Positions 29,055 to 38,899 of a stretch of 64,000 nt of DNA are shown piece after piece. Below the pieces are notes generated by a model. It was not told the origin of the DNA, did no database searches, and saw only the letters and a program-made list of their open reading frames with translations. Position 1 is the stretch's first letter; each line of letters starts with the position of its first letter. The DNA comes from Parvibaculum indicum. Its GTDB lineage: Bacteria > Pseudomonadota > Alphaproteobacteria > Parvibaculales > Parvibaculaceae. A program made the position numbers and the translations under genes. The DNA lies in assembly GCF_011762095.1 (NCBI RefSeq), contig NZ_JAASQO010000001.1:1-64000 (forward strand), written 5' to 3'.

Positions 29055-29951
29055 ATGACGCATAACCCAGCTCTCGAAAAACTCGGTTTCAAACCAGACG
29101 ACCGCGTGGCGATCCTGCATGTGGACGATGTCGGCATGTGCGGGGCCTCGCTGGCCGCCTTCGACGAGCTATGGGCGAAAAGCGCGGTAACCTGCGGCTC
29201 GGTCATGGTGCCCTGCCCCTGGTTCCGCGCGACGGCCGAATGGGCCCGCGCCCACCCCGCCGCCGATCTGGGGGTTCATGCGACGCTGACCAGCGAATGG
29301 TCCGGCTATCGCTGGGGCCCCGTCTCCACGCGCGATCCGGCCAGCGGCCTGATGGACGATGAAGGCGCGTTTCCCCAAACCTCCCCCGAAATCATGGAAA
29401 GCGCCGCCCCCGAAGCCGCCGAACTCGAACTGGCCCGACAGGTCGAACTGGCGCTGGAAGCCGGGATCGCGGCCACGCATTTCGACACCCATATGGGCTC
29501 GGTGATGGACCGCCGCCTCTACCCCCTGTTTCTCGAGGTCGCGCACCGTCACGGCCTCGCCCCCTTCGCCTTGCGCCTGACGGCGGAACAATGGGGCCGC
29601 GCCGGATATCCGGAGGAAACGGTTCAGGTGCTGACCCGGGAGACCGCGCGCCTCGAAGAGGCCGGCATTCCGCTGCTGGACCGGATCCACCAGCTTTCGC
29701 TCTCCGACGAAGAGGACCGCCTCCCCAAGACGAAAGCCATGATCGACACCATCAGGCCGGGACATATCGGCTATGTGGTTTTCCACCCCGCGCATGACAC
29801 GCCTGAAATCAGGTCGATCTGCCCGGATTGGCGCTCTCGCGTCATGGACCACGAAATGCTGGTTTCCGGTGCGATCCGGGAACATGCCGAAGCGCAGGGA
29901 ATCAACCTTGTCGGCACACGGGCCCTGCAAAACGCCATGGCGGAGAGCTGA
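29055..29951 (+). CDS. ChbG/HpnK (YdjC-type) deacetylase family protein
   Basis: A 298-residue carbohydrate-deacetylase-fold protein. Expected metal and catalytic motifs are visible: H-V-D-D-V-G at about 23–28, GVHATLTSEW near 74 and HFDTHMG near 140. HpnK acts in hopanoid modification and ChbG on N-acetylated sugars, but no hopanoid genes are adjacent, so the substrate is open. GGAAG precedes the ATG. It is divergent from the old-yellow-enzyme gene across 114 bases. Confidence 0.85.
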   Translation: MTHNPALEKLGFKPDDRVAILHVDDVGMCGASLAAFDELWAKSAVTCGSVMVPCPWFRATAEWARAHPAADLGVHATLTSEWSGYRWGPVSTRDPASGLMDDEGAFPQTSPEIMESAAPEAAELELARQVELALEAGIAATHFDTHMGSVMDRRLYPLFLEVAHRHGLAPFALRLTAEQWGRAGYPEETVQVLTRETARLEEAGIPLLDRIHQLSLSDEEDRLPKTKAMIDTIRPGHIGYVVFHPAHDTPEIRSICPDWRSRVMDHEMLVSGAIREHAEAQGINLVGTRALQNAMAES

Positions 29952-30045
29952 CGCGAAGGAACGCCGTTACATTTGCGCTTTCCGGCCAAGCTGATAGGTT
30001 TCGCGACCCGAACGGACGGCCCCGAGTAAGGAAAGTTGGGCAGGA

Positions 30046-30378
30046 ATGGAGATCAACCGGCAGGCGAAATTCCGGATCGGACAGGTGGTGCGGCATCGCT
30101 TCTACCCCTTCCGTGGCGTGATCTTCGACGTCGATCCCACCTTCAACAATACCGAGGAATGGTGGCAATCCATTCCCGAAGAGGTACGCCCGCGCAAGGA
30201 TCAGCCCTACTACCATCTGCTCGCCGAAAACGGCGAGACGGAATATGTGGCCTATGTGTCCGAGCAGAACCTGCTTCCCGACGAGTCGGGCGAGCCGGTT
30301 CGGCATCCGCAGGTCGCCGAATTCTTCGGGCCGCTGGAAGACGGTGTGTACAAGCTGCGTGAAGACAACTCCCACTAA
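30046..30378 (+). CDS. hspQ: Heat-shock protein HspQ
   Basis: A 110-residue small protein of the HspQ (YccV-like haemimethylated-DNA-binding) family. The motif FRIGQVVRHRFYPFRGVIFDVDP opens the domain, and QPYYHLLAENGETEYVAYVSEQNL is the conserved core. In enterobacteria HspQ modulates Lon protease specificity. The length is typical. It lies between the ChbG-like gene and an acyltransferase, with no evident functional link. Confidence 0.93.
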   Translation: MEINRQAKFRIGQVVRHRFYPFRGVIFDVDPTFNNTEEWWQSIPEEVRPRKDQPYYHLLAENGETEYVAYVSEQNLLPDESGEPVRHPQVAEFFGPLEDGVYKLREDNSH

Positions 30379-30431
30379 ACACAAAGCGCGCCGCATGAGC
30401 CGCCGCCCCTGCTTCTGACAAGGACCTCCTA

Positions 30432-31154
30432 TTGCGCCAGGACAACAGGCCCTATCCCATTCGTCGCCTGCGCGACGGCTTTCAGAAAGCCTGGACGAAA
30501 CGCTTTCTCGTTCCCGGCTTTGAAGCCGTCGGCCCCGGGCTCGATGTCACCAATCCCTGGGACGTGGAGCTTTGGGGAAGAGGCATCACGGCGGGTGCCA
30601 ATTTCCATCTCCACGCATCGCGCGGCAATCTCGTTCGCATTGCGACATGGCAGGCGGCGGACAGGCACGGCCGCGTGACCATCGGTGACAATGTGCTGAT
30701 CAGTCCCGGCACCCAGATCATCTCGTCCATCGACATCGAAATCGGTAGCAACACGATGATGGCAAGCGGGGTCTATATCTCCGACTCCGATTGGCACGAC
30801 ACCTACGATCGAACCGCCGAACTCGACAAATACGCCCCCGTTCGCATCGGCGACAACGCCTGGCTCGGGGTGCGCGCCATTATCGGCAAGGGCGTCACGA
30901 TAGGCGATAACAGCATCATCGGCGCCGGAGCCGTCGTCACCCGGGACGTGCCGGCAAACACGATCGCGGCGGGCAACCCCGCGCGCGTCGTCCGCGAACT
31001 GGACCCGGACCGCCCCCGTCGGCGGCGCGCCGACCTGTTCGAGAATCCCGAAAAGCTCGCCCGCGACGTCGATCTGTTGCAGCGCTATCTGCTTCGGGAG
31101 AACACCTATTGGCGGTGGCTCCGAAGCATTTTCGCGCCCACAAGGGAAGACTGA
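30432..31154 (+). CDS. Hexapeptide-repeat (LbH) acyltransferase
   Basis: A 240-residue left-handed beta-helix acetyl/acyltransferase of the WbbJ/LacA type. It has hexapeptide repeats VTIGDNVLISPGTQI, IEIGSNTMMASGVYI and VRIGDNAWLGVRAIIGKGVTIGDNSIIGAGAVVTRDVPANTIAAGNPARVV, with the candidate catalytic His in SDWHDTYDR. The start is TTG at 30432, with AAGGA about eight bases upstream. A C-terminal basic helical tail follows. It may O-acetylate a surface polysaccharide; no glycan cluster adjoins it. Confidence 0.88.
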   Translation: MRQDNRPYPIRRLRDGFQKAWTKRFLVPGFEAVGPGLDVTNPWDVELWGRGITAGANFHLHASRGNLVRIATWQAADRHGRVTIGDNVLISPGTQIISSIDIEIGSNTMMASGVYISDSDWHDTYDRTAELDKYAPVRIGDNAWLGVRAIIGKGVTIGDNSIIGAGAVVTRDVPANTIAAGNPARVVRELDPDRPRRRRADLFENPEKLARDVDLLQRYLLRENTYWRWLRSIFAPTRED

Positions 31155-31160
31155 CGAAGA

Positions 31161-31697
31161 TTATTCCGGCTTGGGAAGATCGTTCGTCGCAGCGGTGAAG
31201 CCGTCGAGTTTCACCGGCACGGTGACGGGCCCCTTGCCGAGAACGACGAAACTGACCTTCAGTTCGTTGCCGGCCTTCAGCCCCTGCACATTTTCCGCGC
31301 TGAGCTTGTGTTCGGCCTGGCATCCCGTCGGCAGGCAATAGGCGTAACCGGACTTGGCCATTTCCTTGCCGTCCAGTTCGTATTTTACGCCGCCGGGAAG
31401 GACGGATCCGAGAGGGGTCATCGAGAACATGAAAAGCTGACCCTTCTCACTCGGATTGTACCCGACACCCATGTAGAGAATACGCTGTTTCTTGTCTTCG
31501 CCGATTCGAACGTCGACAAAGGCATGACAGGTTTCGGCGGTACGCTTTCCGGCATCGCAGCGCGTGCTCCACGATCCGAAATTCTTGATTTCCGGCTTGG
31601 GCTGCTGCTGCTTATCCTGCGCGAACGCAGGTGCCGCCAGAAGCGGCGCGGCAAGGAGGCCGGCAAGGGCAAGGCTGAATGACCGGCGAAACTTCAT
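31161..31697 (-). CDS. Invasion-associated locus B (IalB) family protein
   Basis: A 178-residue periplasmic protein common in alphaproteobacteria and named after a Bartonella virulence factor. A signal peptide (cleavage near AFA at 26) is followed by IKNFGSWSTRCDAGKRTAETCHAFVDV and a later YAYCLPTGCQAEHKL, giving the two conserved cysteine pairs. ATG 31697 is preceded by AAGGAG. In free-living species the role is unclear. It starts 44 bases from the divergent solute-binding-protein gene. Confidence 0.9.
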   Translation of the reverse strand: MKFRRSFSLALAGLLAAPLLAAPAFAQDKQQQPKPEIKNFGSWSTRCDAGKRTAETCHAFVDVRIGEDKKQRILYMGVGYNPSEKGQLFMFSMTPLGSVLPGGVKYELDGKEMAKSGYAYCLPTGCQAEHKLSAENVQGLKAGNELKVSFVVLGKGPVTVPVKLDGFTAATNDLPKPE

Positions 31698-31741
31698 GGG
31701 AACTCCTTTTCCGGCATGGCCGGGTGGCTGGCGGATATCTG

Positions 31742-33592
31742 ATGCGTCTGAGAAGGTTTCACCGCAAATTTCGGCCAAATCATGTCGGCACCCTGGCGGC
31801 GGCGGTCTGTGCGCTGGTCGGCCTGCTTGTTGTCGCGGGATCGCCGCTCTGCGCTGGTGAACGACTACATGCCATCTCGATGCATGGAACGCCAGCCTAT
31901 CCGGAGGGCTTCCCCCATTTCAACTACGTCAATCCGGACGCGCCCAAAGGCGGAAAGATAAGGTTCGGCGCAACGGGCAGTTTCGACAGCCTGAACCCGT
32001 TTATCGTTAACGGCACGGCGGCGATCGGCCTGCGTGAGCATGTGTTCGAAAGTCTCATGGCGCGCGGATATGACGAACCGTTCACGTTATACGGATTGCT
32101 CGCCCAATCTGTGGAGTGGCCGGCGGATCGCGGATCGATCACCTTCCATATAAATCCGGATGCGAAATTTTCGGATGGCTCATCCGTAACGGCGGAGGAT
32201 GTGGCTTTTTCGCTGAAAATCCTGCGCGACAAGGGCCGGCCGAACTACGGCACCTATTATTCCAAGGTTGTCAGGATCGAAAAGCCCGACCGCCTGACGA
32301 TACGTTTCGTATTCGACGGATCCGGAGATCGTGAAATTCCTCTCATCATGGGGCTTATGCCGATCCTGCCGAAGCATGTTTACGAGAAACGCGACTTCAA
32401 GAAATCGAGCCTCGAAAAACCGGTCGGCAGCGGACCCTATGTCGTCAGCTCCATGGAACCCGGGCGTCGCATCGTCTACGCGCGCAATCCGGACTATTGG
32501 GGCGAACGCCTTTCCGCCAATCGCGGCCAGAACAATATCGACCTCCTGAATTACGAATATTACCGCGATGCCAATGCTTCCTTCGAAGCCTTTAAATCCG
32601 GCCTCTATGACGTTCGGGTGGAAGACGATCCGGGGCGCTGGACCACCGGCTATGATTTTCCGGCTGTCCGGGACGGCAAGGTCCGGCGGCAGACATTCCC
32701 GACTGGTATGCCGTCGGGTATGCGCGCCCTCGTCTTCAACATGCGCAGAAAGATATTCGCCGACAGGCGCGTCCGCGAAGCGTTGATCGAGCTGTTCAAC
32801 TTCCCCTGGATCGACAGGAACCTCTATCACAGCGTGTATATCCGTACAAAGAGCTATTTCGATAACTCTGTCCTCGGGTCGCATGGCAGGGCGGCCACCG
32901 AAAGGGAAAGAGAGCTGTTGGCGCCCTTTCCCGGCGCCGTGACGCCGGACATTATGAAACGCGGCTGGCGCGCACCGGCGGGCGATCCGAAAGGGCTGAA
33001 CCGCGACGGCAGGATGCGCGCCGTGGAGCTGCTGCGGGCAGCAGGCTATGAAGTGCGGGACGGCGGAATGGTCGCCGGAAAAACCGGAGAACCGCTTTCA
33101 TTCGAAATTCTCGTCACGACGCCCGAGGACGAGCGCCTCGCCCTCGTCTACCGCAATATGGTGCGGCAGGCGGGCATATCGGCCTCGGTCAGATATGTCG
33201 ATTCCAGCCAGTATCAGCAAAGACGCGACGAATATGATTTCGACATGATCTTCAATGACTGGTTCGCCTCGCTTTCCCCCGGCAATGAGCAGCTTTTCTA
33301 TTGGGGATCGCAAGCCGCCGAGCAGCCGGGAACGCGCAACTATATGGGGATGAAAAGCCCCGCGGCGGACGCCATGATCCACGCCATGCTGGAGGCGAAG
33401 ACCGAAACCGAATTCGTCTCGGCATCGCGGGCGCTGGATCGCACGATCATGTCGCAGGCATGCCTGATCCCCCTCTTCCATCGCGACCGGCAATGGCTCG
33501 CCTTCTGGAACAAGGTCCGTGTACCGGACACGACCTCGCTCTACGGCTTCCGCCCGGGCACATGGTGGATCTCGCCGAGGAATTCCCACTAG
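31742..33592 (+). CDS. Extracellular solute-binding protein, YejA-like (SBP family 5)
   Basis: A 616-residue ABC-transporter binding protein. Signal-anchor hydrophobic residues lie at about 17–34, and the mature protein starts near GERLHAISMHGTPAYPEGFPHFNYVNPDAPKGG, the YejA/oligopeptide-binding signature. KFSDGSSVTAEDVAFSLKILRDKG and VGSGPYVVSSMEPGRRIVYARNPDYWG are standard SBP5 motifs. No yejB, yejE or yejF permease genes follow, so it is an orphan here and may pair with a transporter elsewhere. Lower GC than the neighbours. The ribosome site before ATG 31742 is poor; an in-frame start at 31679 would overlap ialB. Confidence 0.9.
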   Translation: MRLRRFHRKFRPNHVGTLAAAVCALVGLLVVAGSPLCAGERLHAISMHGTPAYPEGFPHFNYVNPDAPKGGKIRFGATGSFDSLNPFIVNGTAAIGLREHVFESLMARGYDEPFTLYGLLAQSVEWPADRGSITFHINPDAKFSDGSSVTAEDVAFSLKILRDKGRPNYGTYYSKVVRIEKPDRLTIRFVFDGSGDREIPLIMGLMPILPKHVYEKRDFKKSSLEKPVGSGPYVVSSMEPGRRIVYARNPDYWGERLSANRGQNNIDLLNYEYYRDANASFEAFKSGLYDVRVEDDPGRWTTGYDFPAVRDGKVRRQTFPTGMPSGMRALVFNMRRKIFADRRVREALIELFNFPWIDRNLYHSVYIRTKSYFDNSVLGSHGRAATERERELLAPFPGAVTPDIMKRGWRAPAGDPKGLNRDGRMRAVELLRAAGYEVRDGGMVAGKTGEPLSFEILVTTPEDERLALVYRNMVRQAGISASVRYVDSSQYQQRRDEYDFDMIFNDWFASLSPGNEQLFYWGSQAAEQPGTRNYMGMKSPAADAMIHAMLEAKTETEFVSASRALDRTIMSQACLIPLFHRDRQWLAFWNKVRVPDTTSLYGFRPGTWWISPRNSH

Positions 33593-33796
33593 GCGAGCGC
33601 CGGACGACACCCGCGTAACGTCGATGCGAAGAAGCGTGTTCCGGTTTTCGATATTGTTTTCACACAAGGCGATGCCATGCCGATTCCGTGACTTCGGCGC
33701 CTATCGCGATTAGTGTTTCCGTATCCGTCGTCATCGACGGGGTGTAATCGGGGGACGAAGACGGCGGACCTGCCAGCGTTTTCAGGGAGGTTCCGC

Positions 33797-35164
33797 ATGA
33801 ATAAAACGATCCGCACGGCCTTGCCGTTCCTTGTGTCCGGCGTCGCAATCCTTTCCATCGCAACGAGCGACGATGCCCACGCCGCAGGCTTTTTCCTGCG
33901 CGATCAGTCGGCCTGCGCCCAGGGCATGGCCGATGCCGGCGTGAGCGCCGGTTGTGACGATGGTTCCATCAGCGGCATTTTCTTCAATCCGGCAACCTTG
34001 ACGCTGAATGACGGTGTCCATTTGACCGGCGAAGCGGCGCTCATCGCAGCCAGTGCACATATGAAGGAAGCCCGCGCCAGCACCTATAACGGTTACCCGA
34101 TCGCCGGAACGCCGGGAGGCAATCTGCTTCAGACGGCTGTTGTGCCCGCGGCTTACGGATCGTGGCAACTGACAGACGACACATATGCGGGGTTCAGTTT
34201 CAACGCACCATGGGGGCTGGTGACAAGCCAGGACGAAACATGGATTGGCCGTTATCACGGCATCACCTCGGCCCTGCGAAGCTACAATCTCACGCCCATG
34301 CTCGCATGGAGGCCCACCGACTGGCTGTCGCTGGGCGCCGGTTTTCAGGTGCAGTACTTGACGGCGAGGCTTACCAGCGCCGTGGATATCGGCAGCGCCG
34401 TCTCTTCTCAGTTGCTTCCCCTCCCCGGCATCACACCCGGCGACGGGGCGAACGACTCCTATGCGGAGGTCAGGGGAAACACATGGTCCTATGGCTATAC
34501 GCTGGGCATATTGCTGGAGCCATCGCCGGATTGGCGGATCGGGATCGGTTACCGCTCGAAACTCGACGTCGACCTCGACGGCGCGGCCCGTTTTACCGTA
34601 AGCCCTTCCGGCCAGTTGGCCTCAGGCCTCTCCGGCGCCCTGCAAGACACGGGCGGCTCCACGCATATCACTCTGCCACAGACGGTATCCCTCGGCATCC
34701 GGCACGATCTGGACGACAGATGGACGCTGGCCGCCGAACTTGCATGGATGCAATGGAGCGAGTTCGACCGCCTGGTCGTGAAATTCGACAATGCGGATCA
34801 GCCGGACGATGTGACGGTCAACAACTGGAAGGACAGCATCTTCGTTTCGCTTGGCGCAACCTACCGCCTCTCGGACAAACTGAGATTACGCGCGGGCGTC
34901 GCCTTTGACGAAGGGGTTATCCCCGGCGGGGAATACAGGGATGTCCGGATTCCCGATGCCGACCGCTACTGGGTCTCTGTCGGTGCCGGATACGACCTCA
35001 CCGATTCCATCACTTTCGACGGCGCCTATTCGCATATTTTTTCGCCTGAAACGACGATCGACCAGCATGCGAATGACGAGGGCAATCAGCTTCGCGGCAA
35101 TCTGAACGGCAAGGTCGAAGGGTCGGCGGATGTCGTCAATACGAGCCTCAGCATGACCTTCTGA
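33797..35164 (+). CDS. OmpP1/FadL family outer-membrane transporter
   Basis: A 455-residue outer-membrane barrel for hydrophobic compounds such as long-chain fatty acids or hydrocarbons. A signal peptide (cleavage near AHAA at 28) is followed by the hatch-like N-terminus AGFFLRDQSACAQGMADAG, and the N-P-A signature appears in GIFFNPATLTL. Barrel strands run to a C-terminal TSLSMTF. GGGAGG is six bases before the ATG. It fits the hydrocarbon- and lipid-degrading enzymes in this window. A 204-base gap upstream has no other recognisable feature. Confidence 0.9.
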   Translation: MNKTIRTALPFLVSGVAILSIATSDDAHAAGFFLRDQSACAQGMADAGVSAGCDDGSISGIFFNPATLTLNDGVHLTGEAALIAASAHMKEARASTYNGYPIAGTPGGNLLQTAVVPAAYGSWQLTDDTYAGFSFNAPWGLVTSQDETWIGRYHGITSALRSYNLTPMLAWRPTDWLSLGAGFQVQYLTARLTSAVDIGSAVSSQLLPLPGITPGDGANDSYAEVRGNTWSYGYTLGILLEPSPDWRIGIGYRSKLDVDLDGAARFTVSPSGQLASGLSGALQDTGGSTHITLPQTVSLGIRHDLDDRWTLAAELAWMQWSEFDRLVVKFDNADQPDDVTVNNWKDSIFVSLGATYRLSDKLRLRAGVAFDEGVIPGGEYRDVRIPDADRYWVSVGAGYDLTDSITFDGAYSHIFSPETTIDQHANDEGNQLRGNLNGKVEGSADVVNTSLSMTF

Positions 35165-35168
35165 GAGC

Positions 35169-35930
35169 TCAGCCCGGTTTCTCGGCGAAGATCGATTCAA
35201 GGCTCGTCATGTTCATGCCGTGCTTGAAATAGTTATAGGGCGTGACGTTGACCGACTTGATGATGGCCCGCTCGATATCCGTGCCGGGCGTTCCGTCTTC
35301 ATGCGGCACCATGTCGAAATCGATGACGTTGATACAGGCCGGGTCCTGCTCGAACGCCCGCACCGATGTCAGCGCGTTCTCGCGCGAACAGCCCGTCGCC
35401 GCCCATCCGAGGATCAGCCGGTTGATGCCTTCATGCGCGGCGATCAGCATGGTGTGCCAGCCGGGCTCAGCCAGCAGTCTTTCGATCTCGTCCACAGCGC
35501 GGTTCAGCGCATCGCGGAAGACTTCGCCGCCTTCCATCATCGTCGCGCCTTCCTCCGCGGCGGTCTCGAAATAATAGGCCATCTTCGCGGCCAGCTCGGC
35601 CCGGCTGCGGATCGTGCCGATCCGCCCGCCGTGAATTTCGACAAGGCCGGGAATGACTTCAAGCGCAGGTCTTGCGTTCGCCGGCTGCGCGGCGAGTGCG
35701 CGTTCGGCGGTCTGCTGCGTCCTGGGCACGCCGGAGCATGCCGCCCGGTCGAAGCGGATATGGGAAAGCGCCTGCCCGGCGGCGTCGGCCTGTTCCTGTC
35801 CCAGAGGCGTCAGCGGAACGACCTTCGTGTCGCCGCCCGCCGCGGCGATTTCCTTGCCGAAATAATCCACATGCCCGTGGCGCATCAGATAGATCCGGCG
35901 GCGGCCGGTGGTTCCCGGGAGTACGGTCAT
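35169..35930 (-). CDS. Histidine phosphatase family protein
   Basis: A 253-residue phosphoglycerate-mutase-like protein. The catalytic R-H-G is at residues 17–19, with IRFDRAACSGVPRTQQTAERAL carrying the second conserved Arg and LIAAHEGINRLILG the second active-site His. It could be a sugar-phosphate or phosphohistidine phosphatase; substrate unknown. It converges on the FadL gene with a 4-base gap. Confidence 0.88.
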   Translation of the reverse strand: MTVLPGTTGRRRIYLMRHGHVDYFGKEIAAAGGDTKVVPLTPLGQEQADAAGQALSHIRFDRAACSGVPRTQQTAERALAAQPANARPALEVIPGLVEIHGGRIGTIRSRAELAAKMAYYFETAAEEGATMMEGGEVFRDALNRAVDEIERLLAEPGWHTMLIAAHEGINRLILGWAATGCSRENALTSVRAFEQDPACINVIDFDMVPHEDGTPGTDIERAIIKSVNVTPYNYFKHGMNMTSLESIFAEKPG

Positions 35931-36007
35931 GGCTATGCCTCATAACGAATTCGCCGGCGGACCCGATCCGATCCGCCGGCGACAGTTCTAGCGTAATCGC
36001 GTGACGG

Positions 36008-37138
36008 TCAGATAGCTTCCGCCTTCTTCAGGGCGTCGATATCGCCGCCCGAGAAGCCCCAATCGGCCAGAGCGTCCTCGGTATGCGCGCCGACCTCCGG
36101 CACCGGTCCCTGAATCTTCGACTCGGTGCGCGAAAAACGCGGCGCCACATTGGGCTGCGCCACGCCGTCGATTTCAACGATGGTTTCACGCGCCTTGTTG
36201 TGCGGATGATCCTTGGCTTCGGTGATGGAAAGAACGGGCGCAAAGCAGATATCGGTGCCCTCCATGATCTCGCACCACTCGTCCCGCGTCTTGGTCTTCA
36301 TGACCTCGGAGATCTTTTCCTTCATTTCCGGCCATTTCGACTGGTCCATCTGCGCGTCCCAGATATCTTCGGACAGCCCGGCCTTCTCACGCAGGATCGC
36401 ATAGAACTGCGGCTCGATGGAGCCGAGCGAGACCCACTTGCCGTCCCTGGTCTCATAGGTGTCGTAGAAATGCGCGCCGCCATCCAGCATGTTGGTGCCA
36501 TGCGGTTCCTTCCACATGCCCGATGCCGTGAAGCCGTAGAACATCGCCATCAGCGAGCTGGCGCCATCCGTCATCGCGGCATCGACCACCTGCCCCTGGC
36601 CGGAGCGCTGCGCCTCGTGAAGCGCGGCCAGCATGCCCATGGCGAGATAGAGCGCGCCGCCGCCGAAATCGCCGACCAGGTTGAGCGGCGGAACCGGCTT
36701 CTCGCCCGGACGGCCGATCGCGTGCAGCGCTCCGGTGAGCGAGATGTAGTTGATGTCATGGCCGGCAGCCTTGGCGAGCGGCCCGGTCTGGCCCCAGCCG
36801 GTCATGCGGCCATAGACGAGTTTCGGATTGCGCTTCAGGCACACATCCGGACCGAGGCCGAGGCGTTCCATCACGCCCGGGCGGAACCCTTCCTGCAGGA
36901 TATCCGCGCTCTCGATGAGCTTGAGGCAGGCTTCCACCGCTTCCGGCTTCTTCAGGTCCAGCGCAACGGAGCGGCGCCCGCGGCTGGCGATATCGAACTT
37001 CGATCCGCCGCGCCCGCCCTTGCGGTCGATGCGGATGACATCGGCGCCCATATCGTTCAGCAGCATGGCGCAGAACGGGCCCGGCCCGATGCCTGCGAAC
37101 TCGATGATCCTGACGCCGGAAAGAGGCCCGCTTCCCAT
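36008..37138 (-). CDS. CaiB/BaiF family CoA-transferase, alpha-methylacyl-CoA racemase type
   Basis: A 376-residue family III CoA-transferase-fold enzyme. It starts with [39 protein letters not shown]. The segment [25 protein letters not shown] carries the conserved Asp of the racemase branch, and [17 protein letters not shown] and [22 protein letters not shown] follow the AMACR pattern. It probably epimerises 2-methyl-branched acyl-CoAs before beta-oxidation. ATG 37138 is chosen over an upstream Arg-rich extension because AAGGGAG precedes it. It is divergent from the acyl-CoA ligase gene. Confidence 0.9.
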   Translation of the reverse strand: MGSGPLSGVRIIEFAGIGPGPFCAMLLNDMGADVIRIDRKGGRGGSKFDIASRGRRSVALDLKKPEAVEACLKLIESADILQEGFRPGVMERLGLGPDVCLKRNPKLVYGRMTGWGQTGPLAKAAGHDINYISLTGALHAIGRPGEKPVPPLNLVGDFGGGALYLAMGMLAALHEAQRSGQGQVVDAAMTDGASSLMAMFYGFTASGMWKEPHGTNMLDGGAHFYDTYETRDGKWVSLGSIEPQFYAILREKAGLSEDIWDAQMDQSKWPEMKEKISEVMKTKTRDEWCEIMEGTDICFAPVLSITEAKDHPHNKARETIVEIDGVAQPNVAPRFSRTESKIQGPVPEVGAHTEDALADWGFSGGDIDALKKAEAI

Positions 37139-37311
37139 TTTGCTCACTCCCTTGAAAAAATCGTTGTCATCGTCTTTTGACGCCTCTTTTAGCCTTTGCT
37201 CGCGGGAGCGTAAACGGCGGCGGCGTTCTGTCCGATATGACGCAGCGTCGGCTTGAGCCGGTGGAGGAAGCACCATTGCCTGCGGGCCCGTTCTGCATGT
37301 AGATAACGACC

Positions 37312-38871
37312 ATGCCCATGCCTTCTCCTTCCATAGCGCGCGGATTCTCCGGCGAACTGCCGCCCGCCCGGTTCAACATGGCTCGCTATTGCCTCGAACG
37401 GCAGGCCGCCGGGACGCCCGACAAGACCGCCCTCATCGTCGTGTCCGATATCGCTCGTCCCGTAAGCGAGGCCGAGTGCTGGACCTATGGCGCGCTGGAC
37501 GATGCCGTCCGCCGGATCGCAGCCGGTTTGCTGGCGGAAGGGTTTGAAGCCGGCGACCGCATCATGATCCGTATGCCGAATACCAGCGAATACGCACTGC
37601 TCTTTTTCGGCGCGCTGGCGGCGGGTCTGGTGCCGCTGCCGTCATCCTCCCAGTTGACCGCGCATGAGGCCGAATTTCTGCTTTCCGACTCCGGTGCCAA
37701 AGCCGTGGCCATCGCCAAGGACATGGTTGTCGACGCAGGCGGCGCGCGGATCTTCGACGAGACGGCCATCCACGCGCTGAGAGAACACGAGCCCCTGCCC
37801 GACTATGTCGATACGGCGGCAAACGATCCGGCTTTCCTCGTCTACACCTCCGGCACCAGCGGGCGCCCGAAAGGCGTATTGCATGCGCATCGCAGCGCCT
37901 GGGGCCGCCGCCCGATGTATCGCGGCTGGTACGGCATCCGGGCGGACGACGTGATGCTCCACGCCGGTGCCTTCAACTGGACCTACACGCTCGGTGTCGG
38001 CCTGACCGACCCCTGGGCCAATCGCGCGACCACGGTGCTCTATAACGGTCCGAAAGACGTTCAGGTCTGGCCCCGGCTGATGGAGGCCGCCGGCGCCACG
38101 CTGTTTGCCGCGGTGCCGACGCTCTACCGGCAGATCCTGAAATATTGCGATCTTGCAGAACACGACATGTCCACGCTGCGTCACGGCCTCACCGCGGGGG
38201 AAGCGCTCTCTCCGGCGCTTCTCGCCCACTGGCAGGAAGCAACCGGCAGGAACCTCTATGAGGCGCTGGGGATGAGCGAGTGCTCGACCTATGTCTCCAC
38301 GGGACCGGACATGGAAATCCGGCCCGGCTCGCCCGGAAAACCCCAGCCGGGCCGATGCGTCGCGGCTCTGCCCGTCGAACGCGGCACCGAGCCGCTGCCC
38401 GCTGGCGAGACCGGCCTCCTCGCTGTTCACCGCAGCGATCCGGGCCTGATGCTGGGCTATTGGCGCCGCCCCGGGGACGAGGAAGCCGTCTATCGCGGAG
38501 AATGGTTCATCGGCGGCGATCTCGCCGCTTTCGACGAGGACGGCTACCTCTGGTATCGCGGCCGCGCTGACGATGTAATGAACGCCATGGGCTATCGCGT
38601 ATCGCCGCAGGAGGTGGAAGCGGCGCTGGCGGAACATCCCGACATTGCGGAAGTCGCCGTCACGGAACTTTCCGTCCGCGAGGATGTGAAAGTGATCGCG
38701 GCCTATATCGTTCCGCGCGAAGGGGCCGCGCCCGACAAGGCCTCCATCGAGGCGTACGCGAAAGAAAATCTCGCCGCCTACAAATGCCCCCGCGAAATCC
38801 TGTTTGTGGAAAAGCTGCCCCGCACGGCAAACGGAAAGGTCATGCGCCGCGCTCTTCATCAGCCGGACTGA
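37312..38871 (+). CDS. AMP-binding acyl/aryl-CoA ligase (benzoate-CoA ligase-like)
   Basis: A 519-residue ANL adenylating enzyme that makes acyl-CoA from an acid, ATP and CoA. It has the P-loop-like [21 protein letters not shown] (near 175–195), A5-type [10 protein letters not shown], the hinge motif [23 protein letters not shown] and the catalytic Lys in the final [11 protein letters not shown]. Architecture and N-terminus ([15 protein letters not shown]) resemble benzoate-CoA and related ligases. The start could be at residue 1 or 3. The racemase-type gene is divergent, suggesting joint use on branched or aromatic acids. Confidence 0.88.
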   Translation: MPMPSPSIARGFSGELPPARFNMARYCLERQAAGTPDKTALIVVSDIARPVSEAECWTYGALDDAVRRIAAGLLAEGFEAGDRIMIRMPNTSEYALLFFGALAAGLVPLPSSSQLTAHEAEFLLSDSGAKAVAIAKDMVVDAGGARIFDETAIHALREHEPLPDYVDTAANDPAFLVYTSGTSGRPKGVLHAHRSAWGRRPMYRGWYGIRADDVMLHAGAFNWTYTLGVGLTDPWANRATTVLYNGPKDVQVWPRLMEAAGATLFAAVPTLYRQILKYCDLAEHDMSTLRHGLTAGEALSPALLAHWQEATGRNLYEALGMSECSTYVSTGPDMEIRPGSPGKPQPGRCVAALPVERGTEPLPAGETGLLAVHRSDPGLMLGYWRRPGDEEAVYRGEWFIGGDLAAFDEDGYLWYRGRADDVMNAMGYRVSPQEVEAALAEHPDIAEVAVTELSVREDVKVIAAYIVPREGAAPDKASIEAYAKENLAAYKCPREILFVEKLPRTANGKVMRRALHQPD

Positions 38872-38899
38872 TATATCGGCGTGAAGGGCTATTCGGCCG

